DNA of 64,000 nucleotides from Shewanella sp. 1CM18E. Its GTDB lineage: Bacteria; Pseudomonadota; Gammaproteobacteria; Enterobacterales; Shewanellaceae. Made by a program: the position numbers and the translations under genes. Location of the stretch: NCBI RefSeq assembly GCF_023161665.1, contig NZ_JALNTW010000015.1, forward strand, positions 54,648 through 118,647. The letters run 5' to 3'. The notes under the pieces were generated by a model. It searched no databases, had not been told where the DNA came from, and saw only the letters and a list, made by a program, of their open reading frames with translations. Positions 1-8,285 of the stretch are shown here, piece after piece; the stretch's first letter is position 1, and every line of letters begins with the position of its first letter.

Positions 1-35
1 AGGTGGATAACTTCAATATCGGTAATTTTCAACAT
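1..35 (-). CDS. Partial enolase/mandelate racemase-superfamily gene (first 12 residues only)
   Basis: Only the start is inside the window. Read leftwards from the ATG at 35, the codons give MLKITDIEVIHL, the usual opening of mandelate racemase/muconate-lactonizing (enolase-superfamily) sugar-acid dehydratases and racemases. The gene starts 3 bp after the stop of the BCCT transporter gene on the same strand, so the two are probably co-transcribed and translationally coupled. With the UxaA-type dehydratase on the other side of the transporter it suggests catabolism of a hydroxy-acid or sugar-acid-like substrate. Family assignment rests on 12 residues and is tentative. Confidence 0.5.
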   Translation of the reverse strand, partial: MLKITDIEVIH

Positions 36-38
36 GAT

Positions 39-1622
39 TTATTTCTCTGCAACGTCATCAAACTTGTGGTTTGATAGGAATTTCTTTAGACCGAACATAC
101 ATAGCATTAGTACGATTACAAATGGTGCCGCAGTTAGGGTTACCGCTGTTTTCAAGGTGTCTAGGGATGCATTGATATATAGCATTGCTAGCGGTAATAG
201 ACTTAGCATCACACACCAGAACACGCGTAGCTCACGGCTTGGATCTTGACCTTGCTTTAGGTTCTTAGTGCTTACCGCCGCTACAGTAAACGCAGTCGCA
301 TCTAAGTGAGAAGCTAGGAACAACATCATTAGTACGAAGTAGAATACTGACAAGATGGTACCAAATGGCAGGTTAGCAATTAGCTGAGCCACTGCGATGT
401 CGCCACTTGCACTGTTTAGTAGTGCCGGTGCATTCACCACACCGTCAACCATAGCGTCAACAGAGTAACCTGTTAGGGCGCCGAAGAAGAACCAACAACC
501 CGCACAGCCACCGGCAATCAGACCTAATACTACCTGACGGATAGTACGACCCTTAGAAATACGGGTAACGAAGATTGCTACTGCTGGAGTGTAAGTGAAC
601 CAGTACAACCAGTAGAACACAGTCCAGTCTTTGTTGAAGGTGCCGCCATTTGTTGCGTCAGTAAACAGGCTCATCTCAACGAAGTTAGTCAGAGTCAGAC
701 CTAGTGAGTTAACAAAGAAGTCAACGATGAAGCCGGTGTCACCTAGAACCAATACAACCACAGCGAACACAAAACACATACCACATGCAGCGTGAGCGAT
801 TTTTTGTAGACCTTCAGCAATACCGATGTAAGAGCTTAGGGTAAAGGTTAGAGTAATAAGTGCTAATAGAATCGTCTTCATCGCGAAGGTGTTTTCCATG
901 CCAAACAGCTCAGCAAAACCAGTTGATACTGTGTTTACCGTAACTGTAGTGGTTAGGATAAGACCACCAAACGTCGCGAATAGGAAGATAAGATCCAGCG
1001 TGCGACCCATAACACGGCTAGCCGTGCTGTCTTCTTTCATGCCAAGGATAGAAACCATTAACGATGATAGGTTAAGACCTTTAGCGCGGTTTACGTGGAA
1101 GTGGTACGCCATTGCGATAGACGCAAGACCGTAGATAGCCCAAGGGGTAATACCCCAGTGGAACATCACGTAAGACAAACTAGTACGCAGCGCTTCGTTG
1201 CTCTGGCCTTCAATGTTTAGACCAATACCATTGTAGTAGTAAGCCCATTCCATAAACGCCCAGTACATAGTAGCCGAACCTAAACCAGCACAGATAAACA
1301 TGAACAACCAGCTCATGTTGCTGTATTCAGGCGCGCCATCGCCAAGCTTAATGGTGCCGTAACGGCTGGTTGCGATGTACAACATGGTACAAACAGATGC
1401 AAAGGCAAACAGCTGAATGAAAGAACCAAAAGTATTGGTTAATGCTGCGAACGCAGTTTTACCGGCTGCTTGCACTTGATCTGGGTTAAATACCAGCATC
1501 ATTACAACTGCAAATACCACGGCCAAGCTTACTGAGATCAGCAGCTTGTCGTTTTGCACTTTATCGTTTTGAACTGGGGAAGCAGTTTGTTCTGCTGCCG
1601 GTGTCGCTGTTGTATCAGTCAC
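39..1622 (-). CDS. BCCT-family transporter
   Basis: A 527-residue inner-membrane protein of the betaine/carnitine/choline transporter family, which imports quaternary-ammonium or related zwitterionic compounds by Na+/H+ symport or exchange. About 12 hydrophobic segments follow a polar N-terminus of about 25 residues. Recognisable family segments are GLGSATMYWAFMEW (around residue 94) and YWLYWFTYTP followed by RISKGRTIRQ. In that second segment, the aromatic-box helix, BetP has W-x-W-W-x-x-W; here two tryptophans are tyrosines, so classical betaine specificity is doubtful. The start is GTG, chosen because AAGGA lies 7 nt upstream. The gene precedes an enolase-superfamily gene and diverges from a two-gene UxaA dehydratase, so it likely imports that pathway's substrate. 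Family certain, substrate unknown. Confidence 0.9.
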   Translation of the reverse strand: MTDTTATPAAEQTASPVQNDKVQNDKLLISVSLAVVFAVVMMLVFNPDQVQAAGKTAFAALTNTFGSFIQLFAFASVCTMLYIATSRYGTIKLGDGAPEYSNMSWLFMFICAGLGSATMYWAFMEWAYYYNGIGLNIEGQSNEALRTSLSYVMFHWGITPWAIYGLASIAMAYHFHVNRAKGLNLSSLMVSILGMKEDSTASRVMGRTLDLIFLFATFGGLILTTTVTVNTVSTGFAELFGMENTFAMKTILLALITLTFTLSSYIGIAEGLQKIAHAACGMCFVFAVVVLVLGDTGFIVDFFVNSLGLTLTNFVEMSLFTDATNGGTFNKDWTVFYWLYWFTYTPAVAIFVTRISKGRTIRQVVLGLIAGGCAGCWFFFGALTGYSVDAMVDGVVNAPALLNSASGDIAVAQLIANLPFGTILSVFYFVLMMLFLASHLDATAFTVAAVSTKNLKQGQDPSRELRVFWCVMLSLLPLAMLYINASLDTLKTAVTLTAAPFVIVLMLCMFGLKKFLSNHKFDDVAEK

Positions 1623-2142
1623 GACTACATCCTTACAAAAGGTAGAAGTGCGGCTTACGTATATTAGGTAAACCGCACAGGGAATTTTAATCGGGCGGAT
1701 TTTGAGCGAGTTTGGCGCAGAGTGACAACAATAAAAGCTTATTTAGCTATTATCAAATGTAATAGTAAGAGCTAGGTCACGTAGGCGGTTTTACCATTGT
1801 GATGGCTTAAACAATAAACTTTCTGTAGTGATTTATCAGTCGAGGTAGAGTCTGTGTGGTAGCTGTTAATAGCTTGTGTTGCTAACTTGGCAATTGTGTA
1901 GTCTACATCGCCTTTTTCAAGCCGCAAAAGCTGATTGACAGAAATACGGCACCACAAACAAAGTCGCCAAGCTGGTTGCATTAGCTGCTGTTATTAGCAA
2001 AAGAGATAGCACTCAAAATGGATGCTGCATCACATTTCATATAAACCAAGCCTATTTGAGGGCGCAAGATGGCAATTTGTGGATTGAAAAATAGCAAAAA
2101 ACAATTAAATTGTAGGATTGTCTGACAATTTTCGCTAGTAGA
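1623..2142. other. Divergent intergenic region, BCCT gene / uxaA-like operon
   Basis: This 520-bp gap separates the transporter gene from the dehydratase operon and must carry both promoters. The side next to the dehydratase is AT-rich and holds two adjacent perfect palindromes (listed separately). A 69-codon minus-strand frame at 1772-1981 has no recognisable domain and no good ribosome binding site, so I do not call it a gene. No RNA gene is visible. Confidence 0.6.
2101..2129. promoter_or_regulatory. Two adjacent palindromes upstream of the uxaA-like operon (candidate operator)
   Basis: ACAATTAAATTGT (2101-2113) and ATTGTCTGACAAT (2117-2129) are both perfect odd palindromes with the same ACAAT/ATTGT outer arms, 16 bp centre to centre. 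The second ends 13 bp before the ATG at 2143. Short odd palindromes of this kind are typical GntR/FCD-family operators, and a GntR/FCD gene lies at 4751-5413. The link to that regulator is inference. Confidence 0.45.
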
Positions 2143-2478
2143 ATGAAAAAAGCCATCCAGCTCGACCCTAACGACAACGTAGCCACGCTACTTGTTGATG
2201 CCGTTAAAGGCGATGAGATAGAAATTATCTCCGCCAACAATCAAGTCATTGATCTAGTGACCTGCCTTCAAGCCATTACTTTTGGTAATAAAGTGGCGTT
2301 AACTGATATTGCCGACCAGCAACTAATTACTAAAGCGGGTTACCCAGTAGGTGTGGCGATTATGACTATCCCTCGCGGTGAATTAGCCCATGTACAAAAT
2401 GTGCGTAGCCAACGATTAGATATTCCTGACAACATCATTGAAGAAATTATTAAACAGATGGGCATTGAGCAAGCATGA
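2143..2478 (+). CDS. UxaA-family dehydratase, small (SAF-domain) subunit
   Basis: A 111-residue protein matching the N-terminal SAF domain of altronate/galactarate dehydratases (UxaA/GarD) and the small subunit of the split members of that family, such as sulfolactate sulfo-lyase alpha. The opening KKAIQLDPNDNVATLLVDA and the later segment around GYPVGVAIMTIPRGE fit this fold. Its stop overlaps the start of the large subunit (ATGA), so the two are translationally coupled and almost certainly form one enzyme. There is no clear Shine-Dalgarno sequence before ATG 2143. Predicted role: beta-elimination (water or another leaving group) from a 2-hydroxy acid. The substrate cannot be read from sequence. 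Confidence 0.8.
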   Translation: MKKAIQLDPNDNVATLLVDAVKGDEIEIISANNQVIDLVTCLQAITFGNKVALTDIADQQLITKAGYPVGVAIMTIPRGELAHVQNVRSQRLDIPDNIIEEIIKQMGIEQA

Positions 2479-3656
2479 TGAACACATTTATGGGTTTTGG
2501 CCGCGCCGACGGCACAGTAGGTATTCGTAATCATGTATTGATTATGGCGGTAGATGAATGTTGCGACGGCATCGCTCGCGCCATCGCCGACAGTATCGAT
2601 AACGGTATCGTCGTCACCAACTACAACACCTGTATGTATGGTGGTAACGAAGAGATGATCAACACCATGGTGCATACGGGCAATAACCCCAATGTCGCCG
2701 GTGTACTGGTGCTGGCGATGGGCTGCGGCAGTATTGATCCTGAAATCGTTGCCGCGCCTATCCGCGCAACAGGGCGCGAAGCGTTTTCGTTAGTGTGTAT
2801 CAAGCAGCAAGGCACGCGCGCCACCATCAATCAAGGTAAAGCATTCGCACAAGAGTTACAGCAAGCCGCTAATGCCGCGCCGCGAATAGAAACGCCGATT
2901 TCTAAGTTAGTGATTGGGGTAAAATGTGGCGGTTCAGATACCAGCTCTGGCATTGCTTCTAACCCGAGTGTTGGCCGCGCGGTTGATACCTTAGTGGATT
3001 TAGGCGCAACCGCGATTGCCGGTGAGTTAATTGAGCTTGTGGGCTGTGAAACCATTTTGCGTCAGCGCGCGGTGTCGCCTGAGGTAGCTGACAAACTAGA
3101 GCGCTTAATTCATGAAGAAGAAGCGCGCTGGCACGTAGACGGTGCTGAAGTCGAGACAATGAGCATTGGTAACAGTGTTGGTGGCCTTACTACACTGGAA
3201 GAGAAGTCTTTTGGCGCGCTGAGTAAAACCGGTACTCGTCCAATTCAAGGCGTGTTGCAGATAAACCATCTGGTGCATGAAAAGCCGACTACCGCAGGTT
3301 TTTACCTATCAGAAGCCACACATCTGTGCGGTAGTGCAGGCATGCACTTTGCGGCACTGGGCGCACAGCTAATCTTATGGACAACCGGCGGCGCAGGCTT
3401 TAATAACCCCATCGTGCCAGTGATCCGTGTGAGCGGTAACCAATATTTGCTAAATGAAGATATAGATATTGACGCTTCTGGTATCATGCGCGCCGAAGAA
3501 GGTGTAGAAAGTGTTGCTGAGCGCATTGTCGCCAAAGTTGCCTGTGTAGCCCAAGGCCAGCAGACCAATATTGAAGAGATTGGTTACAGCTATTGCAGCT
3601 TGTACCAAAAAGACCAACGCTTAGAAACGGTATTACGTTTTAAGCCAGGCTGCTAA
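2475..3656 (+). CDS. UxaA-family dehydratase, large (catalytic) subunit
   Basis: 393 residues, the catalytic UxaA/GarD domain as a separate polypeptide. Seen: GFGRADGTVGIRNHV near the N-terminus, CGSIDPE, and GVKCGGSDTSSGI around residue 155, the typical metal/substrate segment of altronate and galactarate dehydratases. Further cysteines (for example in THLCGSAG and SYCSLYQK) could be metal ligands. It overlaps the small-subunit gene by 4 bp. Fused UxaA is about 495 residues, so the pair together has the usual length. The split architecture resembles sulfolactate sulfo-lyase (SuyAB) as well as sugar-acid dehydratases. Neighbours (BCCT transporter, enolase-superfamily gene, two regulators) argue for a dedicated catabolic pathway. 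Confidence 0.85.
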   Translation: MMNTFMGFGRADGTVGIRNHVLIMAVDECCDGIARAIADSIDNGIVVTNYNTCMYGGNEEMINTMVHTGNNPNVAGVLVLAMGCGSIDPEIVAAPIRATGREAFSLVCIKQQGTRATINQGKAFAQELQQAANAAPRIETPISKLVIGVKCGGSDTSSGIASNPSVGRAVDTLVDLGATAIAGELIELVGCETILRQRAVSPEVADKLERLIHEEEARWHVDGAEVETMSIGNSVGGLTTLEEKSFGALSKTGTRPIQGVLQINHLVHEKPTTAGFYLSEATHLCGSAGMHFAALGAQLILWTTGGAGFNNPIVPVIRVSGNQYLLNEDIDIDASGIMRAEEGVESVAERIVAKVACVAQGQQTNIEEIGYSYCSLYQKDQRLETVLRFKPGC

Positions 3657-3762
3657 TCAGTTTTAACGTATTAGCAGTTAATAATTGTTAGCTGTTAATC
3701 GTTAATAGTGCAATGCCCTTATCCTACAACGTTGCGGTAGGGGCTTACCATCGCAGGATGTT

Positions 3763-4668
3763 ATGAATACAACTCAAGTTAGTTCAGCAAGTGCCCGCTT
3801 ACCGCAGTTATCTTGGTTTATGGCATTTAAAGCGGTGGCAGATAAGCAAAGCTTTACCGAGGCTAGCCGCGAACTGTGTCTGACCCAGTCAGCCATTAGC
3901 CAACAAGTGGCTAAACTTGAGGCCGTGCTGCGGACAAAGTTGTTTTATCGTGGTGGCAGACAAATTCAATTAACCGAAGATGGTAAGCGATTACTGTTAC
4001 AGATCAATCAGCCGATCCAAGAGTTAATGGGCGTGGTTGACGGTTTCCATAATGATGCCGAGCACTACACGCTGCACATTGAGATGGAGCCTGTGTTTAG
4101 CCGCCAAGTGATCAGTAAATTACTGCCTAAGTTCTTGGCTCAGTACCCTAAGTTATTAGTCGGGCAGATGCTGACCACCAATCACTTTGACTTTTTACCG
4201 CAAACCGAACTCGCCATTAAGTGGGGCGACGGTGAATGGGAAGGGTTTGATTCGCAGTTTTTGTGTAGTCTAGATTATGTGCCGGTGTGCTCGCCAGAGT
4301 ACCTCAAGCGCAAACCGCTCACCAAGCCAGCAGACTTAGCCGATGCCAGTATTATTCATGACCGAGACAACTTCGACTGGCGCTATTGGCTAAATTATTA
4401 TCCAGTGGCCAAGCTAGAGCTGCAAAAGTGCCATTACGCCAGTGAAAGCCAAGTGGTGATGTCGCTGGCCATGAGTGGCTTAGGTGTGGCAGTGTGTGCC
4501 CATCAGCAGATCCAAGAAGAGCTTGCCGATGGTCGTTTGGTGATGCCGTTTCCTGAGTTAAAAGTGCGCCATCAGCGGGCATATTATATTTTGACTCGTA
4601 AAAATAAGCCGTTATCGCCACAAGCCCATAGCTTTATTCAGTTTGTTCACCAAGCCATGCTGGAGTAG
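3763..4668 (+). CDS. LysR-family transcriptional regulator
   Basis: 301 residues. The N-terminal winged helix-turn-helix (about residues 14-72) contains FKAVADKQSFTEASRELCLT followed by QSAISQQVAKLE, the LysR signature and close to the GcvA type. The rest is the periplasmic-binding-like effector domain. CAGGA lies a few bases before ATG 3763. It sits downstream of the dehydratase genes and upstream of a GntR gene in the same direction. Likely a pathway-specific activator responding to the substrate or an intermediate; the effector is unknown. Confidence 0.9.
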   Translation: MNTTQVSSASARLPQLSWFMAFKAVADKQSFTEASRELCLTQSAISQQVAKLEAVLRTKLFYRGGRQIQLTEDGKRLLLQINQPIQELMGVVDGFHNDAEHYTLHIEMEPVFSRQVISKLLPKFLAQYPKLLVGQMLTTNHFDFLPQTELAIKWGDGEWEGFDSQFLCSLDYVPVCSPEYLKRKPLTKPADLADASIIHDRDNFDWRYWLNYYPVAKLELQKCHYASESQVVMSLAMSGLGVAVCAHQQIQEELADGRLVMPFPELKVRHQRAYYILTRKNKPLSPQAHSFIQFVHQAMLE

Positions 4669-4750
4669 CTCCGACATTAGTCGAGTTTATTTCACTTGTT
4701 TGGTTACTTAACATGATACCTACGCACTATTTGAGCCATCAGTAAACGAT

Positions 4751-5413
4751 ATGAAAATCATTAAAGAAAGTTTGGAGTCGCAGGCCATTCGTTATCTGCG
4801 CACGCATATATTGGAAGGCCATATCAAACTCGGCGAAAAGCTGGTGGAGAGTGCGTTAGCCAAGCAGCTAGAGCTGTCGCGCAGCACGGTGCGTATGGCG
4901 CTAAACTCGCTAGTCAATGAGGGGCTAGTGATTCAAAAGCCCTATTCGGGCTGGCAAGTGGTTGAGATAAATGAGCAAGATTTATGGGAGCTGTATCATT
5001 TACGTGTTGCGCTAGAAAGTGAAGCCGCCGCGATGGCTGCTAAGTGGGCCAGCAGCGATGATAAGCGCCGCTTAGCGGACTTCTTTCAAGAGTATCAACT
5101 GTTGTGTTTACAGCATGGTGATGACACCCGCCGCATCAGTGAAATGGACTGGCAATTACATCAGCTGATCATTGAGATCTGCGGCAGTGAACGCATGCTC
5201 AATCAATATAAGCAGATCTTATATCCACTGCAGGCTTACATTGCCATTACTCACCAAGATTACGACTTGTCTGACAGCGCCTCAAGCCATCAGGCCTTAG
5301 TGCAAGCTATCTGTGCAGGCAACCCTGAAACCGCCGCCGAGCAAGCAAGAGCTAACATCACCCCGATGTTCCGTACTGATTTAGCGAAAAGTGATTTAGT
5401 GAAGACGGATTAA
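4751..5413 (+). CDS. GntR-family regulator, FadR/FCD subfamily
   Basis: 220 residues. An N-terminal winged helix (about 10-70; ILEGHIKLGEKLVESALAKQ, then LSRSTVRMALNSLVNEGLV) is followed by an all-helical FCD domain (about 80-205), whose metal-binding pattern is suggested by the Asp and His in EMDWQLHQLI and the late SSHQALVQAI histidine. FCD regulators usually bind organic acids and repress catabolic operons, which fits the dehydratase locus. The paired palindromes before the dehydratase genes are its most obvious candidate operators. The C-terminus ends in a degenerate repeat (LAKSDLVKTD). Confidence 0.9.
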   Translation: MKIIKESLESQAIRYLRTHILEGHIKLGEKLVESALAKQLELSRSTVRMALNSLVNEGLVIQKPYSGWQVVEINEQDLWELYHLRVALESEAAAMAAKWASSDDKRRLADFFQEYQLLCLQHGDDTRRISEMDWQLHQLIIEICGSERMLNQYKQILYPLQAYIAITHQDYDLSDSASSHQALVQAICAGNPETAAEQARANITPMFRTDLAKSDLVKTD

Positions 5414-5465
5414 TTACTCTCGTTTTTTAACGTCATGAACGTTACACGCTATAGCGTGTAAAACA

Positions 5466-5504
5466 AAACAGGCCCATATGACGTTACGCCATATGGGCCT
5501 GTTT
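5466..5504. terminator. Bidirectional terminator between gntR and the CNT transporter gene
   Basis: A perfect 15-bp inverted repeat (arms 5466-5480 and 5490-5504; core GGCCCATATG) with a 9-nt loop separates convergent genes and has T-rich sequence on both sides. Confidence 0.8.
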
Positions 5505-5531
5505 GCTAACTAGCCGCTAAAAATGGGCTAC

Positions 5532-6800
5532 TTAAACAAGGCTCATAAACAAACCGGCAATGGTTGCTGCCATTAGGTTCGACAAGATACCAGCGAATAA
5601 TGCTTTTAAACCTAGTGATGCAATTTCAGAGCGGCGCTCTGGCACTAAACCACCAATACCAGCAATCGCAATCGCTACCGTACCTAAGTTAGCAAAGCCA
5701 CACAGTGCGAATGATAAAATCACTTGAGTGCGCTCAGACATCGGCAAGCCTGTAGATTCAACAATCATGTCGCCGCTTAGATAAGGTGCTAGGTTGATAT
5801 AAGCAAAGAACTCGTTGATGACAATCTTCTGGCCGATGAACGAACCCGCAAGTAGCGCTTCATCCCACGCCACACCCATCAACCATGCAACAGGGGCGAA
5901 CAGATAGCCAAGGATTAACTGTAAGCTTAGGCCATCAAAACCAAACCAATTACCAATGCCACCTAACATGCCGTTCATTAGCGCCACTAAGCTGACAAAG
6001 GCAAATAGCATGGCGCCTACAGCCATGGCGAGTGATAAACCGTTCATGGTACCGGTTGTTGCCGCATCAATAATGTTAGCTGGTGGATTTTCTTCAACTA
6101 CCGCTAAGCTCTCATCCTCTACTTTTTCAGTTTGTGGGATCAACAACTTAGCAAACAGTAGACCACCTGGCGCCGCCATAAACGAGGCTGCTAACAGGTA
6201 CTCCATCTTAATGCCGAGCTGAGCGTAACCCGCTAGCATAGTGCCGGCAATCGATGCCAAGCCACCACACATTACCGCAAACAATTCAGCACGAGTCATT
6301 TTCGGCATATAAGGCTTAATTAGTAGTGGCGCTTCAGTCACACCTAAGAAGATGTTAGCACTGGCAGACATAGATTCTGCTTTGCTGGTATTCAGGATTT
6401 TTTGCAGTGCGCCACCCACAATGCGAACCACCCACTGCATGATGCCTAGGTAGTACAGCACCGCCGAAATTGCTGAGAAAAACACAATAATTGGTAGCAC
6501 TTTAAAGGCAAGCACAAAGCCGCCAGCGCCAAATAGCTCATACATTTTGTCGCTAACTAGGCCGCCGAACATGAACGACATACCTTGGTTGCTATAACCA
6601 ATCACGGTTGAAACCGCTTCAGCCATATTAAAGATAACGGCTTGGCCAAACGATGAATAGATGACAAACGCACCCATAATTAACTGCAGTAAAAACGCCA
6701 AACCAACCGTGCGGTAGTTAATGGCTTTACGGTTTTCTGAAGCTAGAAAAGCCACTGCAAGTAGGGTGATGATGCCAACAATACTGATTAAAATTTGCAT
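5532..6800 (-). CDS. CNT-family Na+/nucleoside symporter (NupC type)
   Basis: 422-residue polytopic inner-membrane protein. It contains the concentrative nucleoside transporter motif GVTEAPLLIKPY (around residue 154), the gate region NEFFAYINL (around 325) and the C-terminal CGFANLGTVAIAIAGIGGL, as in Vibrio CNT. It imports nucleosides with Na+. It lies 192 bp downstream of a nucleosidase/phosphorylase-like gene on the same strand, consistent with a nucleoside salvage pair. No strong Shine-Dalgarno precedes the ATG. Family assignment is firm; which nucleosides is not known. Confidence 0.92.
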   Translation of the reverse strand: MQILISIVGIITLLAVAFLASENRKAINYRTVGLAFLLQLIMGAFVIYSSFGQAVIFNMAEAVSTVIGYSNQGMSFMFGGLVSDKMYELFGAGGFVLAFKVLPIIVFFSAISAVLYYLGIMQWVVRIVGGALQKILNTSKAESMSASANIFLGVTEAPLLIKPYMPKMTRAELFAVMCGGLASIAGTMLAGYAQLGIKMEYLLAASFMAAPGGLLFAKLLIPQTEKVEDESLAVVEENPPANIIDAATTGTMNGLSLAMAVGAMLFAFVSLVALMNGMLGGIGNWFGFDGLSLQLILGYLFAPVAWLMGVAWDEALLAGSFIGQKIVINEFFAYINLAPYLSGDMIVESTGLPMSERTQVILSFALCGFANLGTVAIAIAGIGGLVPERRSEIASLGLKALFAGILSNLMAATIAGLFMSLV

Positions 6801-6992
6801 TTGTTTTGTCTATTACTATCTAAGTTGATGTAAAGGGGAGGCTAATGTTCTCCCCGATGTTTAGGGCAATGTTTAAAGCATTCTTTAAAGCATTTTTTAT
6901 AACAATGAAGCGTTAAATTAGCGTTTTTAAAGCGAGCGAAAGCGGGCGGGAATACGCTAGTTTTTCCCGTCGCAGATTCGTTTTAACTGGCT

Positions 6993-7742
6993 TTAAAAGG
7001 TCTTAATTAATGCCTTGATGACATCAAGCACATAAACCTGACAATCAATCGCCGTTTGCGGCTCAAAGTCTTGCTTATGTTGGTCGGTATTAGACAGTAC
7101 GCGAATGCTCACAAAAGGTAGTTTGTAAGCTTCGGCAACTTGCGCAGCCGCTGAGGTTTCCATCTCTTCAACTGAAGTGCCCATGGTTTCGTGGAACCAG
7201 TTAATGCGGTCAACTTCGCGGTTCCATTCGTCACAGCTACCAATTCGACCCACAACCACTTTGCCGTGGTTGTAGCTGCTTGCTTGCGATAGGGCGACTT
7301 CAACAAGTTTTGGGTCAGCTTTAAAGTGATTGTGTTCAACTACAACACCGTTTTCGCGCAGGTACATTGGCATATCGAAGTTTTGCCAAGTAGTAGGGTG
7401 TATACCTTGGCCTTTTTCCACGAACTCAATCTTGTAAGCGCCCATGTTAAAGCTGGTTTCACCAATCACGATATCTGAGCGGTAAAGCTTAGGATCGTGG
7501 CCACCAGAAGTGCCCTGATTGATGATAGCTCTTGGCTGGAAGTGCGCAATACCAAGGGTGGTAGATGCGGCGGCGTTAGCCAAACCAATCTCGGTACGCG
7601 ACACCACAACTGGGTAGCCATCTAATAGGCCTTGCCAGAACGTCCACGAACCAAATGTTTGTTGTTGTACATCATTAAGGGCGGCAACAAGCGTTTCAAC
7701 TTCAACGTCCATCGCGCCTTGAACTAAGATAGGATTTAGCAT
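6993..7742 (-). CDS. MTA/SAH nucleosidase-like (PNP_UDP_1) protein with Asp-to-Asn change
   Basis: 249-residue protein of the nucleoside phosphorylase/nucleosidase superfamily. By-eye alignment to E. coli Mtn gives VQGAMDVEVETL for GAMEEEV (catalytic Glu12), NQGTSGGHDP for NTGSAGG, VEEMETSAAAQVAEA for VEMEATAIAHV (Glu174) and RVLSNTD for RAISDVAD. The last match places Asn where Mtn has the purine-protonating Asp197, so it may not be a standard MTA/SAH nucleosidase. Located upstream of a CNT nucleoside transporter on the same strand, probably with a role in nucleoside salvage. A dedicated mtn gene is likely elsewhere. Confidence 0.8.
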   Translation of the reverse strand: MLNPILVQGAMDVEVETLVAALNDVQQQTFGSWTFWQGLLDGYPVVVSRTEIGLANAAASTTLGIAHFQPRAIINQGTSGGHDPKLYRSDIVIGETSFNMGAYKIEFVEKGQGIHPTTWQNFDMPMYLRENGVVVEHNHFKADPKLVEVALSQASSYNHGKVVVGRIGSCDEWNREVDRINWFHETMGTSVEEMETSAAAQVAEAYKLPFVSIRVLSNTDQHKQDFEPQTAIDCQVYVLDVIKALIKTF

Positions 7743-8285
7743 TTTTGAGGGTAACTTTTCATTGTGTGACTGTTCAGAGTTTACGTGTTCAGGGTCTAAC
7801 TTTTCAGCTGTTGGCTACTCGCAAGTTGGCATGACAAATAACTTCAAATGGAAAGTGCGCGGATGGTAGCAACGAGATTTAGGCTAAACAACGAAATGAA
7901 AAGTAAAATACTTGTTGCGGTTTCGGTGGCCTATAAAACGCACAATTACTGGCTTGAGTAGTTGATTTTTTGCTGTTGTAACCACTTATTTTGTAAGGGA
8001 ATTTCAAAAGGTGTTCATTTGTTGAGCTCACGATGTCGGGCAATGATTTTAAATTAGAAAACAGTGTTTAAAAAAACAGGTTAGTTAGTGGGGCGAATTA
8101 AAGCTGAGTAGGACAGAGTTGACTGTGGAAAGTGAGGAATCCGCGGCTTGAAGGGGCTCTGAAATTGTCAAAAAAGGAGGCTTTTCGCTTGCTAAGATGA
8201 GCGAGTGGCGCACTTCTACTTTGAGAAAGGGCCACTCATTTTATCATTGGGAATAGGCTGGTGGTGTGTTTAGCAAAGCTACCTA
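7743..8285. other. Intergenic gap, nucleosidase gene / helicase gene
   Basis: 543 bp without a convincing gene. It contains the upstream region of the nucleosidase gene and the 3' flank of the helicase gene. A GAGTGGC/GCCACTC inverted pair occurs near 8200-8240 but has no T-tract. It may contain one edge of the accessory region, but I see no integrase remnant or tRNA. Confidence 0.5.

Noticed and set aside
1772..1981. 69-codon minus-strand frame in the BCCT/uxaA gap
   Set aside because: No recognisable domain, no ribosome binding site, and it sits in a region expected to hold promoters.
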